Source: JACNIZ01 sp964344765
GTDB lineage: Bacteria > Planctomycetota > UBA1135
Length of the DNA: 64,000 nucleotides
Assembly (NCBI GenBank): GCA_964344765.1
Contig: CAYFOM010000009.1
Location: forward strand, 53,321 to 117,320
Direction: 5' to 3'
Shown here: in pieces, positions 42,117 to 51,141 of the stretch
Position numbering within the stretch: the stretch's first letter is position 1
How the letters are laid out: every line of letters starts with the position of its first letter
Notes under the pieces: generated by a model
Told to the model about the DNA's origin: nothing
Seen by the model: the letters and a program-made list of their open reading frames with translations, nothing else
Databases searched by the model: none
Made by a program: the position numbers and the translations under genes

Positions 42117-45100
42117 TTAAAAACGTACGCTGTTTTCAGCGCCCGGCGTGCCGTGGGCGGCGTCGGACGAGCGCCAGTGTTGGGGGTTGGCGTTGTCCAA
42201 ACCAGGTTGGCCTAACTCGAGGGTCGGGCCCTGGCCGGACGGCGGAATCGGCCAGTGAGGCTGGTCGGTGTATTCCACCTCGTCCATTATGGTGCCGACG
42301 TCATTCAGTAACTGAATGTGCTCGCCGCTGCCGCTGAGGCCGAAACCGAGGTCGCCGATTGCGTTGCTGACGGTCGGGAACATCAATTGGAAATCGCCAA
42401 GGTGGCGGCACAGCACCAAGTAATCGCGCGCGGCAATTACCGTCGCCGGAGGGATGGTGAATAGGTTGGTGCCGTCACTCAGCTGCCAATCGGAAACGTC
42501 GAGAGGTTGATCCGAGTTGTTGTAAATCTCCATCCAATCCCCCGGATCGAAGAACGGCGACGACTTGTAGTTGATCTCGTTGATCACCGCAGCGTCGCCG
42601 GTTTGGATGAAGTTACAAGTCAAGCCGTAGTTGGCAATGGGATCAATGGCCACGGACTTTGTGGTGGGCAGCAGCGGGTCCGACCACGAATCAAAAACAT
42701 AACCCGGTGCAGCAACGGCAGTGATCTTGACCGGGTTGCCGAGGAAGTAAGTTCCACTGAAGGAATCCGAGACTTCAATCTCGGTCAACTTTAAGTAGCC
42801 CGCCCCTTCGGGTTGAACGTCGAGGTCCAAAATGTACTCACCGTTCAAACCAAACTCGGCGTTGACGTGAGCGCGCGCATACGCCGGACGCACGGTCATG
42901 AATGTCTCGACCGCGTCGATCTCGCTTTCCCAATTCGCGCGCGTACCCGGCCACTTGGCGAAATGGTTATCGATTTCAGGATCCATTTCGTCGGCCATTG
43001 CAGTCAGCATCGGCAGCGTGCGCGAGGGCAGGAATCGGGTGTTCATCAGGTCGGCGTAACCGTTGATGAAGTCTTGTCGGAAGTCGGCGTTTTCCATTAA
43101 CGCGCGGAACAAAAAAGTGTCCCATCCGCCGCCGTCCATTACTCGCCCCAGCGTATTGCTGGCAAATCCGGCACTGCGGCTCAAGCCGTTATCCAAGTCA
43201 TAAAACCACCACCTCCAGCGACCCTCCGGCGTGCGCGGCCGCCAAAACTTGACGTTGTAGCGCGGCCAATCGGGGTTGGCGAAGTAGATCTCGCATGCGT
43301 AGTAGCGTGCGAAATTTTCGGTGTCCATTTGCGTTTGCACATAAGCATAAGCCGCCGGATCGCTCAGCGGATTCTCGCGGATGTACTGCAGCATTTGATC
43401 GTAATGATCGGCGTCGCCTTTGATGACTCGCGCGTTGATCTCAAGCAAGTCGAGGTTCTCCGGATCAATGCCGTGGCGATCTTCGAGGTAATACTTATCC
43501 ATGCGCTCGCGCAAGTTTTGAATACCCCAATACTCACCATTCAACAGCACCATCGCCGGCCGGAAGTTGCTGGTTTCCATATCCAAACCAGTCACCACAC
43601 GATTGGCAAAACCGTCGCGCAAAATTCCATTGCCCCAATCGGTGCCGCCGTTGCGCAAAATGATTCGCTTATTGCTATCGAAGCCGCGATCGATGAATTG
43701 ACGATAATCCATCCGATCCATGCCATAACCGCCACGCGCCAAAATGCGAAAACTCTTCTGATCAAACGATCGCGACGTGCCGCCATGAATCATGATGCCG
43801 CCGTCAAAGTCCAGCGGCACCGCTCCATCCGGCTCGATCATTTCGACGTGCACCGGACGCTCCCACGGCAGGTAAAAGTTGGCGCCGCGGTAAGGCCAAA
43901 ACGGTTGCGCGTCGGGACCGAGCGCGTAAATGCCGGTGTAATGATCCCACAAGTTCGGCGGGTCGGTGATCAACGAATAAATCGGCAGCGTCGAAGCGAA
44001 GTTCGTGATGTAAGTATCGCTAGTCGGCCAACTCGGCCACTTGCCGCTTTCAAAAGCACGCGCACGCACGATGCCGACCGGCTGCGGCGGCGTGAAGGGT
44101 GCGGTGTACAAAGTAGATTGCTCGGTCGGTTCGCTGCCGTCCAAGGTGTAATAAATCTGCGCCGTTGGCGATGGGTGGTTCATTGACACCACCACGCCTC
44201 CACTGTGCAATCCGCCGTTCGGGAAGACCTGCACCGCCGCCGAATAAGACGTTTCTGCCGACGCCGTGTTTTCCGCGCCCGGCGTGGAGTACTCAAAGTA
44301 AAACTGCCCAGCCAAACCCTGCGGGTGACGTCCGCGTGAAACGTTGACGTACATGGGTCCGGTTTGCACATGTTCCACCAAAGTGCCGTTTGCTTGGGTC
44401 AGCAAGATGTGATCGCCGGCGGCATTGAGGCGGAAGTTGGTGTGCAACTGCGGATCTTCGAACAACAACCCCGGCGGCGTGTTGTTGTTGGCGGTCAGCG
44501 AATATCGTCCGGCGGTGATGAACGGAATCAGGCTCAGATCATTCGACGTACTCGCTGCGTTGTGCACCTGAATAGCGACGGTGTTGGTGCCTACAACCAA
44601 GTAGTCGGCCGGATTGTCAATGCGCAAACCCAAAAACGGCATGCCGCGGTACAGCCGCGCTTCGTGAGATCCGCTGGCGTATTCATCAAAGGCGGTGGTG
44701 CTGAATCGATAACCCAGGTTTTCACGGTCGAGTTCGACGCCGTTCAAAAACAGCGCAAAGCCGTCGTCGTAATCGATGTGGAAATCCAGTGTGACCAGCG
44801 AGTCAATCAGCGCTTGGTTTAGCTCAAAGCTCTTGCGTAAGAAGATGACGTCGCCTTGCAAGATGGTTGAATCATCGCCATCGCTTTTGCCGAAGCCGGC
44901 AGGACCACTCAGCCAAGCCGAATCATCGAACTCCGCCAAACGCCAGTTGCCGACCGGCTCGGAAGTCGGTTCCAAATACTTCCACTCGCTGCCAATACCG
45001 GAAACAGTAATGCGTTCATTGCGCCAAGCGCGGCGATTTTCGCCACTGGCATAAACGACCAGATATTCACCGGCATCTATTCCGCACGGCGGGAAGGTCC

Positions 45101-45305
45101 ACTGGAACGGATCAAGCGGATCATCGCTCAGCCCCCACCCGGTTAAATCCACCCAAGCGGCGCCGGTGTTATGCAGCTCAATCCAATCCGGCGTCTCGCC
45201 CAACTCGTCGCGTAATTCATCGACATTCGACGACGTGTACTCACTAATCTCCACCTGCGGCGCAGCAAGCGCCACTGCAGACAGGAGGGGAGTAAAAAGG
45301 GGCAT
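42117..45305 (-). CDS. CotH-like kinase with lamin-tail domains, copy 1
   Basis: This 1062-residue exported protein has a short signal peptide (MPLFTPLLSAVALAAP). In order follow an N-terminal lamin-tail domain (YTSSNVDELRDELGETPDWI, about 20-100), a galactose-binding-like region (about 110-270), a chitobiase C-terminal-like unit (YYTLDGSEPTE, near 385), the CotH domain (about 450-800) and a second lamin-tail domain at the C-terminus (NEINYKSSPFFDPGDWMEIY). CotH landmarks are HGGTSRSFDQKSFRIL with the likely ATP-binding Lys, NLRERMDKYYLEDRHG, and the metal-binding WFYDLDNG. CotH phosphorylates spore-coat proteins in Bacillus; secreted homologues here are of unknown target. The start codon is preceded by a perfect hairpin. 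It is closely similar to the copy at 45386-48604. Confidence 0.9.
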   Translation of the reverse strand: MPLFTPLLSAVALAAPQVEISEYTSSNVDELRDELGETPDWIELHNTGAAWVDLTGWGLSDDPLDPFQWTFPPCGIDAGEYLVVYASGENRRAWRNERITVSGIGSEWKYLEPTSEPVGNWRLAEFDDSAWLSGPAGFGKSDGDDSTILQGDVIFLRKSFELNQALIDSLVTLDFHIDYDDGFALFLNGVELDRENLGYRFSTTAFDEYASGSHEARLYRGMPFLGLRIDNPADYLVVGTNTVAIQVHNAASTSNDLSLIPFITAGRYSLTANNNTPPGLLFEDPQLHTNFRLNAAGDHILLTQANGTLVEHVQTGPMYVNVSRGRHPQGLAGQFYFEYSTPGAENTASAETSYSAAVQVFPNGGLHSGGVVVSMNHPSPTAQIYYTLDGSEPTEQSTLYTAPFTPPQPVGIVRARAFESGKWPSWPTSDTYITNFASTLPIYSLITDPPNLWDHYTGIYALGPDAQPFWPYRGANFYLPWERPVHVEMIEPDGAVPLDFDGGIMIHGGTSRSFDQKSFRILARGGYGMDRMDYRQFIDRGFDSNKRIILRNGGTDWGNGILRDGFANRVVTGLDMETSNFRPAMVLLNGEYWGIQNLRERMDKYYLEDRHGIDPENLDLLEINARVIKGDADHYDQMLQYIRENPLSDPAAYAYVQTQMDTENFARYYACEIYFANPDWPRYNVKFWRPRTPEGRWRWWFYDLDNGLSRSAGFASNTLGRVMDGGGWDTFLFRALMENADFRQDFINGYADLMNTRFLPSRTLPMLTAMADEMDPEIDNHFAKWPGTRANWESEIDAVETFMTVRPAYARAHVNAEFGLNGEYILDLDVQPEGAGYLKLTEIEVSDSFSGTYFLGNPVKITAVAAPGYVFDSWSDPLLPTTKSVAIDPIANYGLTCNFIQTGDAAVINEINYKSSPFFDPGDWMEIYNNSDQPLDVSDWQLSDGTNLFTIPPATVIAARDYLVLCRHLGDFQLMFPTVSNAIGDLGFGLSGSGEHIQLLNDVGTIMDEVEYTDQPHWPIPPSGQGPTLELGQPGLDNANPQHWRSSDAAHGTPGAENSVRF

Positions 45306-45306
45306 G

Positions 45307-45340
45307 GGTTACGTCGTCCGAAATAATGGACGACGTAACC
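45307..45340 (-). promoter_or_regulatory. Perfect 13-bp hairpin abutting the CotH copy 1 start codon
   Basis: On the minus strand a 13-base arm (45340-45328), an eight-base loop and the exact complementary arm (45319-45307) end one base before the ATG at 45305. No T-tract follows, so it is not a standard terminator. Formed in mRNA it would occlude the ribosome-binding region. As DNA it could be an operator. Confidence 0.6.
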
Positions 45341-45385
45341 GATCTTAGCACGCAAACGCGCTTCTTGGCGCTTTTCCACGGCCTG

Positions 45386-48300
45386 CTAGGGCCGCACGCT
45401 GTTTTGTGCGCCTGGCGTTCCGTTGGCCGCCGAGGCACGCCAGTTACGCGGATTGGCGTTGTCCAAACCGGGCTGGTACAGCTCGAGCGTCGGACCCTGA
45501 CCGGTCGGCGGAATCGGCCACGCCGGCTGATTGTTGTACTCAACCTCGTCGATCAGCGCGCCACCGGAATCCAGCAGCTGAATCAGCTCGCCACCACCGG
45601 CCAGACCGAAACCAAAATCGCCGATGACGTTGGTGACCGCCGGGAAGAAGGTTTGGAAGTCGATCAAGTCGCGGCACAGCACCAAGTACCCGCGCGCCGG
45701 AATAGTAGTTCCCGGAGGCACGGTGAAGTCGTTGCCTTCATCCAGCAATTGCCAACCGGAGATGTCGAGCACGCTGTCGGAGTTGTTGTAGATCTCAACC
45801 CAGTCACCCGGATCGAAAGCATCGGACGACTTGTAGTTGATCTCGTTGATCACCGCTGCGTCGCCGGTCTTGACGAAGTTGCCGGTCAGCGCGTAATCGG
45901 TGATCGGATCAATGCTGACCGATTCACTATTCGGCAGCAGTGGGTCCGACCACGAGTCAAACTCATATCCCGGTGCGGCCACGGCGGTGACCTTGACCGG
46001 GTTGCCGAGGAAGTAAATGCCGGTGAACGGATCGGAAACGTCGAGCGCGGTGAGCTTCAGATAGCCGGCGCCTTCGGGTTGGACGTCAAGGTCAAGGGTG
46101 TACTCACCATTTAGACCAAACTCGGTGATCACATGGCTGCGAGCAACCGACGGACGCTGGTTGAAGAAATTCCTCATCTTATTGAGTTCGTTCTCCCAAT
46201 TATTCCGGCTTCCGCCCCAACGGTTGTAATGGCGATCCATTTCCGGATCCATCTGGGCTTGCAACTCATCCGTCATTTGAATGCAGTGAGCAGGCAAGAA
46301 CACCGAGTTCAGCAAGTCGGCATAGCAGTTAGTAAAGTCCTGACGGAACTCATCGCTCTGTAGCAACTCCTGGAACAAGAAGGTCTCCCAACCACTTCCA
46401 TCAAAAGCATGACGTAACGTGTTGTGGTTGTAGCCACCACTCGATCCCATGCCTGCGTCGGTGTCGTACAAGATCCAACGCCACCTTCCTTCTGGAGTGC
46501 GCGGACGCCAGTACTTAATGTTGTTCTGCGGCCAGTCGGTGTTCGCCAAGAAAATTTCAATGGCGTAATACATGGCGAAGTTCGCAGTATCCATCAAAGT
46601 TTGGAGGTGCTCATAAGCCGCCGGATTCGCTAGCGAATTCTGACGAATGAACTCCTGCATTTGCTGGTAATGGTCCGAATCGCCCTCCGTCACATTCAAA
46701 TTCAGCTCGATCAAGTCGATGTTATCCGGATCCACGCCGAACTTATCTTCCAAGAAGTACTTGTCTTGACGGTCGCGTAAATTTTGCACTCCCCAGTAAT
46801 CGCCATTGAGCAAAATCATCGCGGCGCGGAAGTGTGTGGATTCAATTTCCAGGTTCGAGACAATGCGGTTTGCCACGCCGTCTCGAAGAATGCTGCTTCC
46901 CCAATCGGTTCCGCCGTTGCGCAGAACAATGCGCTTCATATCGTCATAGCCGCGGTCGACGAACTGACGGTCCTGCATTCGATCCGGACCGTAGCCGCTA
47001 CGGGCCAAAATGCGGAAACTCTTCTGTGCCCACGAACGAGAGGCGCCACCATGAATCATGATGCCACCATCCATGCGCAGCGGCACGTCGCCATCCGGCT
47101 CAATCAGTTCGACGTGAATCGGGCGTTCCCAGGGCTTGTAGAAGTTCGCACCGAGGTACGGCCAGAACGGCCACGCATCCGGGCCCTTGGCGTAAATTCC
47201 GGTATGGTGATCCCACAAGTGCGGTGGGTCGGTAACCAACGAGTAGATCGGCAATTGGGAATCAAACCCATCGAGGTAAGTATTCGTCGTCGGCCAACTT
47301 GGCCACTTGTCGTTTTCAAACGCGCGAGCGCGAACGATGCCGACAGGAGCCGGAGGAGTGAATGGGCCTGTGTACAAATCCGAGTTCGGCGTCGGTTCGC
47401 TGCCATCTAGGGTGTAGCGAATCTCCGCGGAAGGCGACGGGTGGCTCATCGACACGGTAACGCCACCTACGTGGTAACCGCCGTCTGGGGTAACCGTGAC
47501 CTGCTCGGAGAAGCTGGTGTAGGTATTGGTGGTGTTCTTAGCGCCGGGTGTTCCATATGGGAAGTACCACTGGCCAGGCAGGCCTTGTGGGTGGCGCCCA
47601 CGTGACACGTTGGCGTACATGCGGCCGGTTTGCACATGCTCGACCAAGGTGCCGTCCGCTTGGGTCAAGAGGATGTCATCGCCCAGCGACGAAAGCTTGA
47701 AATTGGTGTGGAGTTCAGGATCGGTGAAGATCAGTCCGGGTTGCACCGATGACTGGGGGTTCGCCGAAAACCGCCCAATTGTGATGAAAGGAATCAAACT
47801 GAGGTCACTTGAAATCGCCGAAGTGTTGTGAACCTGAATGGCCACTGTGTTTTTGCCGGGGACTAAGTACTGATCTGGGTCATCCAATCGCGTTCCTTCA
47901 ATCCAGTTCCCTTGATAGAGCTGAGCCTCGTGGTTACCGGTGGCGAATGAATCAAAAGCCGGCAACGAGAATTTATTCCCTAAGTGGCCACGATCAATCT
48001 CTTGACCATTGAGGAACAAGGCAAAGCCATCGTCATAATCCACATGGAAATCCAGCGTGGCGATGGAGTCGATGGTGGCTTGATTTAGGTTAAAGCTCGC
48101 GCGTAGAAAAACCGTATCGCCTTGGAGGACGGTTAGGTCGTCACCATCCTCACGACCAAAGCCTGCCGGGCCAACCTGCCAAGTAGAGTCATCGAAGCCG
48201 GGCATTCGCCAATTTCCGGAAGGTTCGGACGTTGGCTCCAAGTAACGCCAGTCGTCGCCGATGCCATAGACGGTAGTGCGCTCATTAATAATGGCACCGG

Positions 48301-48604
48301 TATCCCGACCACTAGCATGAACAACCATGTACTGCCCGGGCATCAGGCCGCATGCGGGGAAAGTCCATTGAAAGGGATCGGTGGGGTCGTCACTCAATCC
48401 CCAACCGGACATGTCGACCGGATTATTACCGGCGTTATAAAATTCGATCCAATCAGGAGTTTCGCCCTCTTCATCGCGAAGTTCGTCCACGTTGGAAGAG
48501 GTGTATTCACTGATAACAATTTGCGCTTGCCCTTTCGGCGTGAAGGCAACAAGGAGCAAAAGGATTCCAAGAAGGAGAGCGTAGGGGGAGCGACTGAGGT
48601 TCAT
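45386..48604 (-). CDS. CotH-like kinase with lamin-tail domains, copy 2
   Basis: The 1072-residue paralog has the same architecture: signal peptide (to about residue 27), lamin-tail domain, sandwich region, YTLDGSEPTPNS chitobiase-like unit, CotH domain and C-terminal lamin-tail domain. CotH landmarks are HGGASRSWAQKSFRILA, NLRDRQDKYFLEDKFG and WILYDTDAGMG, so the metal-binding D-x-D is kept. Much of the C-terminal 300 residues is identical to copy 1 (for example GEYTLDLDVQPEGAGYLKLT). It is upstream of copy 1 with an 80-base gap. The rtcA terminator lies just ahead of its start, so transcription must begin within 48605-48620 or read through. Confidence 0.9.
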   Translation of the reverse strand: MNLSRSPYALLLGILLLLVAFTPKGQAQIVISEYTSSNVDELRDEEGETPDWIEFYNAGNNPVDMSGWGLSDDPTDPFQWTFPACGLMPGQYMVVHASGRDTGAIINERTTVYGIGDDWRYLEPTSEPSGNWRMPGFDDSTWQVGPAGFGREDGDDLTVLQGDTVFLRASFNLNQATIDSIATLDFHVDYDDGFALFLNGQEIDRGHLGNKFSLPAFDSFATGNHEAQLYQGNWIEGTRLDDPDQYLVPGKNTVAIQVHNTSAISSDLSLIPFITIGRFSANPQSSVQPGLIFTDPELHTNFKLSSLGDDILLTQADGTLVEHVQTGRMYANVSRGRHPQGLPGQWYFPYGTPGAKNTTNTYTSFSEQVTVTPDGGYHVGGVTVSMSHPSPSAEIRYTLDGSEPTPNSDLYTGPFTPPAPVGIVRARAFENDKWPSWPTTNTYLDGFDSQLPIYSLVTDPPHLWDHHTGIYAKGPDAWPFWPYLGANFYKPWERPIHVELIEPDGDVPLRMDGGIMIHGGASRSWAQKSFRILARSGYGPDRMQDRQFVDRGYDDMKRIVLRNGGTDWGSSILRDGVANRIVSNLEIESTHFRAAMILLNGDYWGVQNLRDRQDKYFLEDKFGVDPDNIDLIELNLNVTEGDSDHYQQMQEFIRQNSLANPAAYEHLQTLMDTANFAMYYAIEIFLANTDWPQNNIKYWRPRTPEGRWRWILYDTDAGMGSSGGYNHNTLRHAFDGSGWETFLFQELLQSDEFRQDFTNCYADLLNSVFLPAHCIQMTDELQAQMDPEMDRHYNRWGGSRNNWENELNKMRNFFNQRPSVARSHVITEFGLNGEYTLDLDVQPEGAGYLKLTALDVSDPFTGIYFLGNPVKVTAVAAPGYEFDSWSDPLLPNSESVSIDPITDYALTGNFVKTGDAAVINEINYKSSDAFDPGDWVEIYNNSDSVLDISGWQLLDEGNDFTVPPGTTIPARGYLVLCRDLIDFQTFFPAVTNVIGDFGFGLAGGGELIQLLDSGGALIDEVEYNNQPAWPIPPTGQGPTLELYQPGLDNANPRNWRASAANGTPGAQNSVRP

Positions 48605-48617
48605 GAGGATTAGGACG

Positions 48618-48667
48618 AAAAATGCCCGGGCTGAGCCGTGAAGTCTATCACGGAAATAGCCCGGGCA
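48618..48667 (-). terminator. Terminator of the rtcB-rtcA operon
   Basis: Read on the minus strand, TGCCCGGGCT pairs with AGCCCGGGCA (10 bp; 48667-48658 with 48632-48623). It encloses an inner 6-bp stem CCGTGA/TCACGG (48653-48648 with 48641-48636), and five T residues follow (48622-48618). It lies 30 bases past the rtcA stop. The AT-rich three- to four-base bulges between the two stems are unusual but the outer stem is strong. Confidence 0.88.
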
Positions 48668-48697
48668 ACGGCGGTAGATTGGTCGGAAAACCCTGTT

Positions 48698-49753
48698 TTA
48701 GCAAGGATTCCGCACTTTGACGGTGTGGCCGCCTCCTTCAAGCTCGTCCACGGATACACGACCCGGGTGGAAGAGGTGAATCACGTCAATGTTTGTAACC
48801 GTATGTTTCGACAACTCGCCGGCTTGGAATTCGCCACCTTTGAGTAGCGCCATCGGCACCAGCAGCTGATCGGCGAGGTGCTCCCCTACCGGCGCAGTAC
48901 CGCCGAGGTATTCCGCCGCCAATTTGCCGGCTTCGCGGCCGACCTGTTTGGCGCTGCGCTGGCGGCTGCCGAAACTAGTCACCACTTCGGTCACGTTTTC
49001 GAATTGCAGAACCGCGTGCACGCAGTTGCCGGGTCCCGAGCTTTCGGGATGATCAAAGTCACGGCGCTGGGCGGAATTCCACAGCAGCACACGACGCATG
49101 GCATCCCATTCACGATCGGCAACCCCGGGGCTTAAGTGGGCACGCCGAAGCATTGCGTAGTGCGGACCTTCGTTCCCGCGTTCCAGCAATTCGAATCGCA
49201 ACGGCTCTTGGAGCGGTTGGATTTCGGCATACAAAATGCCTCCGCCCGCCGGGAAGAATCCGATGCGATCTAAGCGCAGAGTGAGGTCGGCGCCCATGTT
49301 GCGCAGCTGCGGCAAAAAGCTTTGCTGCAAAAAATCCAGCGGCGGCGCCCACGCGTTGTGAGTGCCTCCTTCAATGCACACGGTGCTCGGCTCATTGGCC
49401 AACAGCAACGGCATCAGCACGGTTTGCAAAACCAAAGCCGCACTGCCGGCCGAACCCACCGCGAAGTGATAGTCCCCCGCCTGCACCTTGCCGGGTGCAA
49501 AGTGAAGCTCCTGACTTCCTAATTCATCGCCGGAAACAGTGCCGTCGGAAATGGTCGCTGCGGCGCGCACGCAGGCCAGATGCTGACGCATCAAGCCCGG
49601 CTTCCTGCGCCCGGCGCGGATACTCATGATCCGCACCGGCCTACCGCTACAAAGGCTTAAGGTCAGGCTGCTGCGTAGCACTTGACCGCCGCCCTCACCC
49701 ATGCGACCGTCGATTTCCACGACGTCAGTTCGAGAAGTTTGATCCTGTTGCAT
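48698..49753 (-). CDS. rtcA: RNA 3'-terminal phosphate cyclase
   Basis: This 351-residue enzyme converts a 3'-phosphate RNA end to a 2',3'-cyclic phosphate using ATP through a covalent AMP intermediate. Family motifs are EGGGQVLRSSLTLSL (residues 20-34), RAGRRKPGLMRQHL, the glycine-rich GSAGSAALVLQTVLMP, EGGTHNAWAPP and ADQLLVPMAL. The His accepting AMP is expected at H317 in LSKHTVTNI, matching the Ser-x-His block of the E. coli enzyme. It follows rtcB by 20 bases and ends at a strong terminator, so rtcB-rtcA form a two-gene unit. Confidence 0.96.
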   Translation of the reverse strand: MQQDQTSRTDVVEIDGRMGEGGGQVLRSSLTLSLCSGRPVRIMSIRAGRRKPGLMRQHLACVRAAATISDGTVSGDELGSQELHFAPGKVQAGDYHFAVGSAGSAALVLQTVLMPLLLANEPSTVCIEGGTHNAWAPPLDFLQQSFLPQLRNMGADLTLRLDRIGFFPAGGGILYAEIQPLQEPLRFELLERGNEGPHYAMLRRAHLSPGVADREWDAMRRVLLWNSAQRRDFDHPESSGPGNCVHAVLQFENVTEVVTSFGSRQRSAKQVGREAGKLAAEYLGGTAPVGEHLADQLLVPMALLKGGEFQAGELSKHTVTNIDVIHLFHPGRVSVDELEGGGHTVKVRNPC

Positions 49754-49773
49754 GGTTTTTTGATTGTTTGAAC

Positions 49774-51000
49774 TCAGCCTTTGACGCAGACCACCTGCTT
49801 CAAAGTGTGAACGACTTCAACTAAGTCGGATTGCGCCGCCATGACCGCGTCGATGTCTTTGTACGCCATCGGAATTTCATCGATGACGCGCGCATCTTTG
49901 CGGCATTCCACGCCTTCCGTTGCTTTGATTTGATCATCCACCGAGTAGATTTTTTTGGCTTTGGTTCGCGACAGCACGCGACCGGCGCCGTGGCTGCACG
50001 AGCAAAAGCTCTCTTCGTTTCCTAATCCGCGAACGATGAAGGATTTTGCACCCATCGATCCCGGAATGATTCCCATTTCGCCCAAGCCGGCGCGCACTGC
50101 ACCCTTGCGAGTGATCAGCAAATCTTCGCCGCCGTAAGTTTCTCGGGTGACGTAGTTGTGGTGACAGTTCACCGCCATCAAGTCGGCTTTGAACTTCGGC
50201 AAGCCACGCACTTTTGCAACCGCTTCGATGACGTTTTCCATCATCACTTGGCGATTGATCCGCGCGAAGTCTTGCGCCCATTCCACTGCTTCCATGTAGT
50301 CGTCGTAGTGAGGCGTTCCTTCGGACAAGTAGGCCAAGTTTTCATCCGGCAAGTTCGCCTGATGGACCTGCATGTCCTTCTTCGCTTTTTCAATGAACAC
50401 CGTCGCAATGCGGTTGCCGACGCCACGCGATCCGGAGTGCAGCATGAACCAGACGCTATCCGCTTCGTCCAAACAAACCTCAACGAAGTGGTTGCCGGTT
50501 CCCAACGTACCCAGGTGATGGATGTTGTTGGTTTTGCGCAGCACCGGGTAGCGGTCGCACAACGAGCGGAAGCGTGCATCCAAATGCGCCGCCCACAAGT
50601 TGCCGACGCGCTTCGGCACATCGCTCCACGCGCCGTAGTCGGCACGTCCGCGCTTGCGCTTGCTCATTCCGTGCGGCACCGCATGCTCGATCATCTTGCG
50701 CATTCCGCGCAGCGATTCGGGCAGATCATTGGCGTGCAACGTGGTCTTGACCGCAATCATGCCGCAGCCGATGTCGACGCCTACCGCCGCCGGAATGACC
50801 GCGTTTTTGGTCGGAATCACGCTGCCGATGGTCGCGCCCATGCCCCAGTGGCAATCCGGCATCACCGCCAGGTGGCCATGAATGACCGGGCTTTGCGCGG
50901 TGTTGCGCAGCTGGGAAATGGCGTTTTCGTCCAGGTGAACGCCGTGAGTCCACGCCTTGATCGGGACACGGCCGCCTTCGATTTCCATGTAGCTTTTCAT
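49774..51000 (-). CDS. rtcB: tRNA-splicing/RNA-repair ligase RtcB
   Basis: A 408-residue RtcB ligase that joins 2',3'-cyclic-phosphate or 3'-phosphate RNA ends to 5'-OH ends with GTP and Mn(II). Metal and catalytic residues are in the expected places: D76 and C79 in GVDIGCGM, the histidines of HLGTLGTGNHFVEVC and MLHSGSRGVGN, and the GMP-accepting H337 in CSHGAGRVLSRTKAK. The length equals that of the E. coli enzyme. It is the first gene after a sigma-54 promoter and is divergent from rtcR, with a 141-base control region. Confidence 0.97.
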   Translation of the reverse strand: MKSYMEIEGGRVPIKAWTHGVHLDENAISQLRNTAQSPVIHGHLAVMPDCHWGMGATIGSVIPTKNAVIPAAVGVDIGCGMIAVKTTLHANDLPESLRGMRKMIEHAVPHGMSKRKRGRADYGAWSDVPKRVGNLWAAHLDARFRSLCDRYPVLRKTNNIHHLGTLGTGNHFVEVCLDEADSVWFMLHSGSRGVGNRIATVFIEKAKKDMQVHQANLPDENLAYLSEGTPHYDDYMEAVEWAQDFARINRQVMMENVIEAVAKVRGLPKFKADLMAVNCHHNYVTRETYGGEDLLITRKGAVRAGLGEMGIIPGSMGAKSFIVRGLGNEESFCSCSHGAGRVLSRTKAKKIYSVDDQIKATEGVECRKDARVIDEIPMAYKDIDAVMAAQSDLVEVVHTLKQVVCVKG

Positions 51001-51040
51001 TTTGCTGATGTGAGCTTAATGTCTTGAGGTACTTGTATAA

Positions 51041-51056
51041 AGCGAACGGCGTGCCA
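51041..51056 (-). promoter_or_regulatory. Sigma-54 promoter of rtcBA
   Basis: On the minus strand the 16-mer TGGCACGCCGTTCGCT matches the sigma-54 consensus TGGCACR-N4-TTGCW at every fixed position except one (C for T in TTGC). The -24 GG and -12 GC doublets have the correct spacing. Transcription would begin near 51030, giving a 30-base leader before rtcB. The divergent gene encodes the matching enhancer-binding protein. Confidence 0.85.
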
Positions 51057-51104
51057 CAAGCTCAATAGACTGTATTGGGTCATTGGCCTGCTCATGCCGT
51101 CGCC

Positions 51105-51133
51105 ATTTCTATATTCGCCTATCTATTTCTATA
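51105..51133. promoter_or_regulatory. Candidate RtcR upstream activating repeats
   Basis: ATTTCTATA occurs twice, at 51105-51113 and 51125-51133, exactly 20 bp (about two helical turns) apart. Counted from the predicted rtcB start at 51030 the copies lie at about -75 to -83 and -95 to -103, a normal distance for enhancer-binding proteins. A separate dyad CAATA-N5-TATTG at 51063-51077 lies between them and the promoter. Assignment to RtcR is inference. Confidence 0.5.
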
Positions 51134-51141
51134 ATCAACTC

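Noticed and set aside
45341..45385. A GCGC-rich possible terminator after the CotH copy 2 stop codon.
   Set aside because: The stem is only four to five base pairs and is followed by just three T residues, so it is too weak to call.
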